From assembly GCA_019136395.1 (NCBI GenBank), contig JAGVUH010000702.1, positions 1 through 22,122 of the forward strand: a stretch of DNA of 22,122 nt. Direction: 5' to 3'. The stretch comes from Gammaproteobacteria bacterium. GTDB lineage: Bacteria; Pseudomonadota; Gammaproteobacteria; Chromatiales; Chromatiaceae. The position numbers and the translations under genes are program-made. Each line of letters starts with the position of its first letter. The first letter of the stretch is position 1. A model generated the notes under the pieces. The model saw only the letters and a program-made list of their open reading frames with translations, made no database searches and was not told the origin of the DNA. Of this stretch, positions 9,423-15,455 are shown piece after piece.

Positions 9423-10970
9423 ATGCAATCCGCAATTCCGGTTCTGTCGCTGAGCATCTGGCTCCCGATCATCGGCGGCCTGGTGGTGCTGGCCAGCGGC
9501 GATAAGGCCCCCGGCATCACCCGCTGGACGGCCCTGGGGTTCTCGATCCTGACCTTCATCGTCAGCCTGCTGCTCTGGACGGGATTCGAGACCGGCACGG
9601 CTCAGATGCAGTTCGTGGAGCGTAGCGCCTGGATCCCGGGCATTAATGCTTGGTACCACCTGGGCGTGGACGGTATCTCCATGCCCCTGATCGTCCTCAC
9701 CACCTTCATCACTATCCTGGTGGTGATTGCCGGCTGGGAGGTCATCCACTACAAGCCCTCCCAGTACCTGGCGGCCTTCCTGATCATGGAAGGGGTCATG
9801 GTCGGGGTCTTCTCGGCCCTGGACGCGGTGCTCTTCTACGTCTTCTGGGAGGCCATGCTGATCCCGATGTTCATCATCATCGGGGTTTGGGGTGGGCCCA
9901 ATCGGGTCTACGCCACCATCAAGTTTTTCCTTTACACCTTCTTCGGCTCGGTGTTCATGCTGGTCGCCCTGATCTACATGTACTTCAAATCGGGCTCCTA
10001 CAGCATCCTGGATTTCCAGCAATTGCCGCTAAGCCTCACCGAGCAGGTCTGGATCTTCCTGGCCTTCTTGGCCGCCTTCGCCGTCAAGGTTCCCATGTGG
10101 CCCGTGCATACCTGGTTGCCGGACGCCCACGTGGAGGCCCCGACCGGGGGCTCGGTGATCCTGGCGGCCATCATGCTCAAGATCGGTGGTTACGGATTCC
10201 TGCGCTTCAGCCTGCCCATCACCCCGGACGCCAGCGCCACCCTGGACTGGCTGGTGATCACCATGTCCCTCATCGCCGTGGTTTACATCGGCTTCGTCGC
10301 CCTGGTACAGCAGGACATGAAGAAGCTGATCGCCTACTCCTCGATCGCCCACATGGGCTTCGTCACCCTTGGCTTCTTCATCGCCTTCACCATATTCAAT
10401 CGGCCCGCGGCCGAGGGCGGGGTCGTCCTGGGCATGGCGGGGGGCATGGTGCAGATGGTCTCCCACGGCTTTATCTCGGCGGCCATGTTCCTGTGCGTGG
10501 GGGTGCTCTATGACCGTCTCCACTCCCGGGAGATTTCCGCCTACGGTGGCGTCATCCACACCATGCCGATCTTCGGCGCCCTGATGGTCTTCTTTGCCAT
10601 GGCCAACGCCGGCCTGCCGGGCACCTCGGGTTTCGTCGGTGAGTTCATGGTGATCCTGGCCAGCTTCCAGGCCGATTTCTGGTATGCCTTCCTGGCCGCC
10701 ACCACCCTGATCCTGGGTGCGGCCTATACCCTGTGGATGGTCAAGCGGGTCGTCTATGGTCCCGTGACCAGCGATAAGGTCGCCAGTCTGCGGGACGCCA
10801 ATGGGCGGGAACTCCTGGTCCTGGGTACCCTGGCGGTCGCCGTGCTGGCCTTGGGCGTCTGGCCCGGGCCCTTGGTGGAGGTCATGGATGCCAGCATCCA
10901 GCACCTGGCGCAACACATCACGGTATCCAAACTCGCGGCGGCCCCGGCGGCCGTCGCGGCCCTGCCCTGA
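9423..10970 (+). CDS. nuoM: NADH-quinone oxidoreductase subunit M (NuoM), antiporter-like
   Basis: This 515-residue proton-pumping membrane subunit (ND4) lies between NuoL and NuoN in the membrane arm. Key residues are E143 (YVFWEAMLIPMF) and K222 (AFAVKVPMWPVHTWLPDAH). The signature VEAPTGGSVILAAIMLKIGGYG follows, and LVQQDMKKLIAYSSIAHMGF is also conserved. The length fits the family. The stop is followed by 71 non-coding bases, in which I see only a short CCTC/GAGG stem, before nuoN. Confidence 0.98.
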   Translation: MQSAIPVLSLSIWLPIIGGLVVLASGDKAPGITRWTALGFSILTFIVSLLLWTGFETGTAQMQFVERSAWIPGINAWYHLGVDGISMPLIVLTTFITILVVIAGWEVIHYKPSQYLAAFLIMEGVMVGVFSALDAVLFYVFWEAMLIPMFIIIGVWGGPNRVYATIKFFLYTFFGSVFMLVALIYMYFKSGSYSILDFQQLPLSLTEQVWIFLAFLAAFAVKVPMWPVHTWLPDAHVEAPTGGSVILAAIMLKIGGYGFLRFSLPITPDASATLDWLVITMSLIAVVYIGFVALVQQDMKKLIAYSSIAHMGFVTLGFFIAFTIFNRPAAEGGVVLGMAGGMVQMVSHGFISAAMFLCVGVLYDRLHSREISAYGGVIHTMPIFGALMVFFAMANAGLPGTSGFVGEFMVILASFQADFWYAFLAATTLILGAAYTLWMVKRVVYGPVTSDKVASLRDANGRELLVLGTLAVAVLALGVWPGPLVEVMDASIQHLAQHITVSKLAAAPAAVAALP

Positions 10971-11041
10971 TCAGCATCTGGCCACGATTTTAGCCTGGGG
11001 CCTCGCCTGAGGGCGGCGCCCCCCGACCGCGGAAGATCAGC

Positions 11042-12478
11042 ATGACCTTCGACTCTGCCCAACTGCTCCCCCTGATCCCGGAGATCGCCGTCCTGGTGCT
11101 GGCCAGCATTCTGTTGCTGGTGGACCTCTGGCTTAAGGAAGATGACAAGGGCAAGAACCACGTCATCGCCGTCTTTGGCCTGCTGGCGGTCATTGGCCTT
11201 ACCGGGGTGGTGGGCGGCGGGGCGCGGGAGATCGTGCTGGGCGGGACCTATGTGCGTGATCCCATGAGCGACTTGCTCAAGATCGCGATCCTGGGTGTGA
11301 GCTTGCTCTCCTTCGTCTACGCCAAGGACTACCTGCAGGAACGGCGGATGCTGGTCGGTGAGTACTACGTCCTGACCCTGACCGCGGTCCTGGGCATGAT
11401 GGTCATGGTCTCGGCCAACAGCTTCATGACCCTCTATCTTGGCCTGGAACTCCTGGCCCTGTCGCTCTACGCCCTGGTGGCCTTCAACCGCGACAGCCCG
11501 AGTGGCGCCGAGGCGGCCATGAAGTATTTCGTCCTGGGGGCCCTGGGCTCGGGTCTGCTCCTCTACGGCCTCTCCATGCTCTACGGCGCCACCGGCTCGC
11601 TGGAACTGGGGGCCGTGGCCCGGGCGGTCGCCTGGCAAGGGGCGGACAATCAGGTTCTGGTCTTCGGCCTGGTCTTCGTCGTCATCGGTATCGGCTTCAA
11701 ATTTGGCGCCGTGCCCTTCCACATGTGGGTGCCCGACACCTATCAGGGCGCGCCCAACCCGGTGGTCCTGTTCCTGGGCAGCGCCCCCAAGATCGCGGCC
11801 TTTGCCCTGGCCTTCCGTCTTCTGGTGGACGGCCTCGGCCAGCTTCACGCCGATTGGCAGGGGATGCTGGTGATCCTCGCCGTCGTCTCCCTGGCGGTGG
11901 GCAACCTCGTCGCCATCGCCCAGACCAACATCAAGCGCATGTTGGCCTACTCCACCATCTCCCATGTCGGGTTCATCTTCCTGGGTCTCCTGGCGGGCAC
12001 GGTGGAGGGTTTCGCCGCCGCCATGTTCTACGCCATCGTCTACGCCCTGATGGCCGCCGGTGGTTTCGGCCTGCTGGTGATCATGAGCCGCCAGGGCCAT
12101 GAGGTGGAGCTGCTGGACGACCTCAAGGGGCTCAACGAGCGGGATGGCTGGCAGGCCGCCATGATGACCCTGATCATGTTTTCCATGGCCGGGGTGCCGC
12201 CGACGGTGGGCTTCATGGCCAAGTTGCTGGTCCTGGACGCGGTCATCAGCATTGGCCTCTGGTGGCTGGCCCTGATCGCCGTCTTCTTCTCGGTCATCGG
12301 GGCCTTCTACTATCTGCGGGTGGTCAAGCTCATCTATTTCGACAAGCCCGAGACCACTGAGCCCCTGGTCGTGGGTGCCGGGGCGCGGATCGCCCTCTCC
12401 GTCAATGGCCTGGCGATTCTCGTGCTCGGTCTTTTTCCGGCGGCCCTGCTGTCCTATTGCCAGGCCGCCCTGGGCTGA
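11042..12478 (+). CDS. nuoN: NADH-quinone oxidoreductase subunit N (NuoN), antiporter-like
   Basis: This 478-residue proton-pumping membrane subunit (ND2) is the last gene of the complex I operon. Visible hallmarks are E136 in LYLGLELLALSLYAL and K220 in GIGFKFGAVPFHMWVPD. The block LFLGSAPKIAAFALAFRL follows, then the conserved TNIKRMLAYSTISHVGF. The length is usual. After the stop there are 104 bases before the rubrerythrin gene. I see no clear intrinsic terminator there, so read-through into the next genes is possible. Confidence 0.97.
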   Translation: MTFDSAQLLPLIPEIAVLVLASILLLVDLWLKEDDKGKNHVIAVFGLLAVIGLTGVVGGGAREIVLGGTYVRDPMSDLLKIAILGVSLLSFVYAKDYLQERRMLVGEYYVLTLTAVLGMMVMVSANSFMTLYLGLELLALSLYALVAFNRDSPSGAEAAMKYFVLGALGSGLLLYGLSMLYGATGSLELGAVARAVAWQGADNQVLVFGLVFVVIGIGFKFGAVPFHMWVPDTYQGAPNPVVLFLGSAPKIAAFALAFRLLVDGLGQLHADWQGMLVILAVVSLAVGNLVAIAQTNIKRMLAYSTISHVGFIFLGLLAGTVEGFAAAMFYAIVYALMAAGGFGLLVIMSRQGHEVELLDDLKGLNERDGWQAAMMTLIMFSMAGVPPTVGFMAKLLVLDAVISIGLWWLALIAVFFSVIGAFYYLRVVKLIYFDKPETTEPLVVGAGARIALSVNGLAILVLGLFPAALLSYCQAALG

Positions 12479-12571
12479 AGGGACTGGCCCGGTTGACTGG
12501 CGTGGGTCCGTCCAAGTGCCCGCTGATTCCCGAACTGATCCCACGGTTCATCTAACACCACAACATGCATT

Positions 12572-12576
12572 GGAGG
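12572..12576 (+). promoter_or_regulatory. Strong ribosome binding site that fixes the rubrerythrin start
   Basis: GGAGG lies 6 bases before ATG 12583. An in-frame ATG at 12565 lies upstream of this site, so starting there would place the ribosome site inside the coding region. The site therefore favours 12583. It is the best-matching ribosome site in the window and suggests high expression. Confidence 0.8.
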
Positions 12577-12582
12577 AACTTC

Positions 12583-13002
12583 ATGGAACTCAAAGGCAGC
12601 AAGACCGAGCAGTGCCTCAAGGAGGCCTTCGCCGGCGAATCCCAGGCCAACCGTCGTTACCTCTATTTTGCCGCCAAGGCGGATGTCGAGGGCTATAACG
12701 ACGTCGCCGCCGTCTTCCGCTCCACGGCCGAGGGCGAGACGGGTCATGCCCATGGTCACCTGGAATATCTCGAGGCCTCCGGTGATCCCGCCACCGGCCT
12801 GCCCATCGGCGGCACCAGCGACAACCTCAAGGCCTCCATCGCCGGTGAGACGCACGAGTACACCGACATGTATCCCGGCATGGCCAAGACCGCCCGGGAG
12901 GAAGGCTTCGACGAAATCGGTGACTGGTTCGAGACCCTGGCCAAGGCCGAACGCTCCCACGCCAACCGCTTCCAGAAGGCCCTGGACAACCTCGACGCCT
13001 GA
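12583..13002 (+). CDS. Rubrerythrin family protein (diiron domain only)
   Basis: This 139-residue four-helix diiron protein belongs to the rubrerythrin family, whose members mostly reduce hydrogen peroxide. Likely iron ligands follow the family pattern: E19 (AGES), E52-x2-H55 (EGETGH), E89 and E92 (GETHEY), and E123-x2-H126 (AERSHA). The C-terminal rubredoxin domain of classical rubrerythrin, with its two CxxC pairs, is absent; C11 is the only cysteine. An outside electron donor is therefore needed, and the Fe-S protein encoded next is the natural candidate (inference). The start is set by GGAGG at 12572. A GC-rich hairpin follows directly after the stop. Confidence 0.93.
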   Translation: MELKGSKTEQCLKEAFAGESQANRRYLYFAAKADVEGYNDVAAVFRSTAEGETGHAHGHLEYLEASGDPATGLPIGGTSDNLKASIAGETHEYTDMYPGMAKTAREEGFDEIGDWFETLAKAERSHANRFQKALDNLDA

Positions 13003-13010
13003 CGGGCAAC

Positions 13011-13035
13011 GCGCGGCGGCCGCTGGTCGCCGCGC
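13011..13035 (+). repeat. GC-rich hairpin after the rubrerythrin stop
   Basis: A perfect 8-base stem, GCGCGGCG at 13011-13018 and CGCCGCGC at 13028-13035, encloses a 9-base loop and begins 8 bases after the rubrerythrin stop. There is no T-run, so it is not a standard intrinsic terminator. Stems like this between cistrons often protect the 3' end of a highly expressed upstream message (general knowledge), which would fit strong rubrerythrin expression. That role is inference. Confidence 0.55.
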
Positions 13036-13079
13036 ATCACCCACGCCAGCACGGGGACCAAGGGCCCCGAATCGGTGAG

Positions 13080-13135
13080 AGGGGCGCAACCGACGGGCTG
13101 AGAGAGGCACCGTGCCTTCCTCACGCGACGCCCCT
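13080..13135 (+). repeat. Nested inverted repeats upstream of the Fe-S protein gene
   Basis: AGGGGCG at 13080-13086 pairs with CGCCCCT at 13129-13135. Inside lies a near-palindrome, AGGCAC-C-GTGCCT, at 13105-13117. TCGGT at 13072-13076 can pair with ACCGA at 13089-13093, which competes with the outer stem. CGGGG/CCCCG at 13052-13069 forms a further small stem upstream. Together they suggest a folded leader or an operator, but short stems are common by chance at this base composition. Confidence 0.35.
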
Positions 13136-13165
13136 GATCGGATCGCATTCATCAGGAGCATCCCC

Positions 13166-14497
13166 ATGTCCATTCGCGAAGGCAGCCTTGAGGCGCCCAC
13201 CCGGCACGGTCTCGACTGGACCAATCCCACCTTTTATGACGAGGCGGACCTCTTTCAGGAGCTGGAGCGGGTGTTCGACATCTGCCATGGCTGCCGCCGG
13301 TGCGTCAGTCTCTGTCAGTCCTTTCCCGAGCTGTTCGATCTGGTGGATGAGTCCCCGACCCTGGAGGTGGATGGGGTCGCCAAGGCGGACTACTGGCGGG
13401 TGGTCGATCATTGCTACCTGTGCGACCTCTGCTTCATGACCAAGTGTCCCTATGTGCCACCGCACGCCTGGAACCTTGATTTTCCCCACCTGATGCTGCG
13501 CGCCAAGGCCGTCAAGTTCAAACAGGGCAAGACTCGGCCCCGCGACAAGGTCCTCTCCAGCACCGACACCGTTGGCGCCCTGGCCAGCCTGCCGGGGGTC
13601 TCCGGTCTGGTCAACGCCGTCAACCAGTCCGAGCTTGGCCGCAAGGCCCTGGAAGTGACCCTGGGCGTCCACCCCCAGGCCCATATCCCCCAGTACCATT
13701 CCCGGACCTTGCGCAAGCAACTGGCGACCCGGGTCGGCCGGCGGGTGACGGGTGAGGCGGCGGGACCCACCACTGGCAAGGTGGCCCTCTTCACCACCTG
13801 CTACAACAACGTCAACGAGCCGGATGTCGGCCTGGACCTGGTCGCGGTCTTTGAGCACAACGCCATTCCCATCACCATCCCGGTCAAGGAAAAGTGCTGC
13901 GGTATGCCCAAGCTGGAACTGGGGGACCTGGAAACCGTCCGGGACCACATGGAAGAGAACCTCCCCGTCCTGCTGCGATTGGTGGCGGAGGGCTGGGACA
14001 TCGTGGCGCCGATCCCTTCCTGCGTCCTGATGTTCAAGCAGGAATTGCCGCTCATGTTTCCCGAGGACCCGCGGGTCCAGAAGATCCGTGAGCATATCTT
14101 CGACCCCTTCGAATACCTGATGATCCGCCATAAACACGGCAAGTTGCGGACGGATTTCAAGCAACCCCTGGGCACCGTGGCCTATCACGCCGCCTGTCAT
14201 CAGCGGGTGCAGAATCTTGGCCAGAAGACTCGCGAAATTCTGGCGCTGATTCCGGATACCCGGATCGAGGTCATCGAGCGGTGCTCCGGCCATGACGGCA
14301 CCTATGCCGTCAAAAAGGAGTTCTACGATTTTTCGATGAAGATCGTCACCCCGGTAGTCAACAAGGTCCGGCAACTCAAGCCCGATTACTACGGCAGCGA
14401 CTGTCCCATGGCCGGCCAACATATCGGCCATGTTCTCAAGGATGGCACCGCGCCCAAACACCCGCTGACCCTGCTGCGTATCGCCTACGGCCTTTGA
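13166..14497 (+). CDS. Fe-S oxidoreductase with CCG-type cysteine domains (GlpC/HdrD-like)
   Basis: This 443-residue soluble Fe-S protein has two ferredoxin-type clusters near its N-terminus: C40-x2-C43-x2-C46-x3-C50 and C83-x2-C86-x2-C89-x4-C94P. Two cysteine-rich domains of the heterodisulfide reductase/GlpC type follow. The first has C212, C244-C245-G and C286. The second is incomplete, with C344, a single cysteine in ERCSGHDG (C373) and C413 (SDCPMAG). Such proteins pass electrons between ferredoxin-like donors, quinone or thiol partners. The start at 13166 is chosen for AGGAG at 13154-13158 and the matching N-terminus; a GTG at 13112 would add residues inside the structured leader. Its place between rubrerythrin and DUF3501 suggests it reduces the rubrerythrin, which is inference. 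Confidence 0.88.
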   Translation: MSIREGSLEAPTRHGLDWTNPTFYDEADLFQELERVFDICHGCRRCVSLCQSFPELFDLVDESPTLEVDGVAKADYWRVVDHCYLCDLCFMTKCPYVPPHAWNLDFPHLMLRAKAVKFKQGKTRPRDKVLSSTDTVGALASLPGVSGLVNAVNQSELGRKALEVTLGVHPQAHIPQYHSRTLRKQLATRVGRRVTGEAAGPTTGKVALFTTCYNNVNEPDVGLDLVAVFEHNAIPITIPVKEKCCGMPKLELGDLETVRDHMEENLPVLLRLVAEGWDIVAPIPSCVLMFKQELPLMFPEDPRVQKIREHIFDPFEYLMIRHKHGKLRTDFKQPLGTVAYHAACHQRVQNLGQKTREILALIPDTRIEVIERCSGHDGTYAVKKEFYDFSMKIVTPVVNKVRQLKPDYYGSDCPMAGQHIGHVLKDGTAPKHPLTLLRIAYGL

Positions 14498-14527
14498 AGC
14501 CCCTGGATTCGCGGAGATTTCTCACCC

Positions 14528-15109
14528 ATGAGCCAACTGACCGCCACCGATCTTTACAGCCTCGAACAGTACGCGAAGATCCGTAAGGAGTTTCGCGCCA
14601 GGGTCATCGATCACAAGCGCCAGCGCAAGGTCCCGATCGGTCCCAACGCCACCCTTTATTTCGAGGACCGGCTGACCATGCAGTATCAGATTCAGGAGAT
14701 GCTGCGCATCGAGCGCATATTCGAGGAGGAGGGCATCCAGGACGAACTCGATGCCTACAACCCACTCATTCCCGATGGCCGTAACCTCAAGGCCACCTTC
14801 ATGGTCGAGTTCCCGGACAGCGAGGAGCGCAAGGTGGCCCTGGCCAGGCTCATCGGTATCGAGGACCAGGTCTGGGTCCAGGTCGCGGGCCATGACCCGG
14901 TCCACGCCATCGCCGACGAGGATCTGGCGCGGGAGAACGCCGCCAAGACCTCCTCGGTCCATTTTTTGCGCTTCGAGCTCAGCGACGCCATGGCCGCCGA
15001 TCTCAAGGCCGGTGCCGGCCTGACCCTCGGCATCGCCCACGCCAATTACCACTACCAGGTCGAGGCCACGCCCGCCACCCGCGAATCCCTGGTCGCCGAC
15101 CTGGCCTGA
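14528..15109 (+). CDS. DUF3501 family protein
   Basis: This 193-residue protein matches the DUF3501 family as I remember it, through blocks such as DLYSLEQYAKIRKEFR, PNATLYFEDRLTMQYQIQEML and ELDAYNPLIPDGRNLKAT. Its biochemical function is unknown. It has no cysteines, so it does not carry a Cys-ligated Fe-S cluster, and no signal peptide or membrane segment is seen, which implies a cytosolic protein. GGAGAT lies near 14512, ahead of the start. It begins 30 bases after the Fe-S protein gene and is almost certainly cotranscribed with it. In many proteobacteria DUF3501 genes accompany rubrerythrin and the CCG Fe-S gene (recalled, not searched). A short GCCCC/GGGGC hairpin at 15112-15125 follows the stop, without a T-run. 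Confidence 0.88.
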   Translation: MSQLTATDLYSLEQYAKIRKEFRARVIDHKRQRKVPIGPNATLYFEDRLTMQYQIQEMLRIERIFEEEGIQDELDAYNPLIPDGRNLKATFMVEFPDSEERKVALARLIGIEDQVWVQVAGHDPVHAIADEDLARENAAKTSSVHFLRFELSDAMAADLKAGAGLTLGIAHANYHYQVEATPATRESLVADLA

Positions 15110-15211
15110 TAGCCCCAAGGGGGGCGATCGGGTTCAAGTCGCCCTGGAGCCGCTGGGGTATTTCACGCCAACGGCATTGACGATGGGGTGGGAAGGCGCG
15201 AGGGCGAAAAC

Positions 15212-15237
15212 AAAAAAGGCTCCGCGAGGGAGCCTTT
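15212..15237 (-). terminator. Intrinsic terminator of tRNA-Leu
   Basis: On the - strand a perfect 9-base stem (AAAGGCTCC / GGAGCCTTT) encloses a 5-base loop, and the downstream side runs into six T residues (the A-tract at 15212-15217 on the + strand). It lies 11 bases beyond the CCA end of the tRNA. On the + strand the hairpin is followed by ATGTTAA rather than a T-run, so it should act mainly on - strand transcription. Confidence 0.9.
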
Positions 15238-15248
15238 ATGTTAAATCT

Positions 15249-15335
15249 TGGTGCCGAGGAGAGGACTTGAACCTCCACGGGCTTTCGCCCACAAATACCT
15301 GAAACTTGCGCGTCTACCAATTCCGCCACCCCGGC
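15249..15335 (-). tRNA. tRNA-Leu (anticodon CAG)
   Basis: This 87-base class II tRNA is read on the - strand. The acceptor stem GCCGGGG pairs with CCTCGGC (one G-U pair), followed by A and an encoded CCA. The D-arm contains GGAATTGGTAGACGC. The anticodon stem CAAGT/ATTTG holds the loop TTCAGGT with anticodon CAG (15299-15301 on the + strand), which reads the Leu codon CUG. The long variable arm is GGGC-GAAA-GCCC. The T-arm is GGAGG-TTCAAGT-CCTCT. CUG is by far the commonest Leu codon in the neighbouring genes, so this is a heavily used tRNA. It is monocistronic, with its own promoter and terminator. Confidence 0.97.
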
Positions 15336-15380
15336 AGGGTGTTCCTCGGTGGGTCTTCAAGCCCCCTCTGGAAGGTCGCC

Positions 15381-15409
15381 ATCCTAATGAGACAGGGCCG
15401 CGCTGTCAA
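15381..15409 (-). promoter_or_regulatory. Sigma-70 promoter of tRNA-Leu
   Basis: On the - strand a perfect -35 box TTGACA (15404-15409) is followed by a 17-base spacer and a -10 box TAGGAT (15381-15386, 4 of 6 matches). Transcription would begin near 15374, about 40 bases before the mature tRNA 5' end. The spacing is ideal, and the consensus -35 is unusual for this GC-rich window. Confidence 0.75.
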
Positions 15410-15418
15410 GGGTACACT
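15389..15418 (+). promoter_or_regulatory. Possible rnr promoter overlapping the tRNA-Leu promoter
   Basis: On the + strand GAGACA (15389-15394, 4 of 6) and TACACT (15413-15418, 4 of 6) are separated by 18 bases, 38 bases before the likely rnr start. It overlaps the opposing tRNA-Leu promoter almost completely. The match is weak and the call is tentative. Confidence 0.35.
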
Positions 15419-15455
15419 AGCGACCAATTCCATCAGCAACGAAACAGTCAACCGA

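Noticed and set aside
6890..9598. A 902-codon open frame on the - strand across nuoK-nuoL-nuoM
   Set aside because: It is antisense to clearly real nuo genes, is full of His/Gln/Asp/Gly runs typical of the reverse complement of GC-rich membrane-protein genes, and matches no family I know.
12493..12521. TTGACT after nuoN as a -35 box for the rubrerythrin genes
   Set aside because: No acceptable -10 box lies 16-18 bases downstream; the TCTAAC at 12551-12556 has no fitting -35 either.
13096..13147. Words resembling a TPP riboswitch (CTGAGA near 13099 and CTGATCGGAT near 13134) upstream of the Fe-S protein gene
   Set aside because: The TAATGCC and GCG...GGGA parts of the THI box are missing and the downstream gene is not a thiamine gene; a covariance-model search for the TPP aptamer would settle it, and I expect no hit.
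15306..15455. Earlier rnr starts at TTG 15306 or ATG 15387
   Set aside because: The first lies inside the tRNA-Leu gene and the second in its promoter; neither adds family-like residues.
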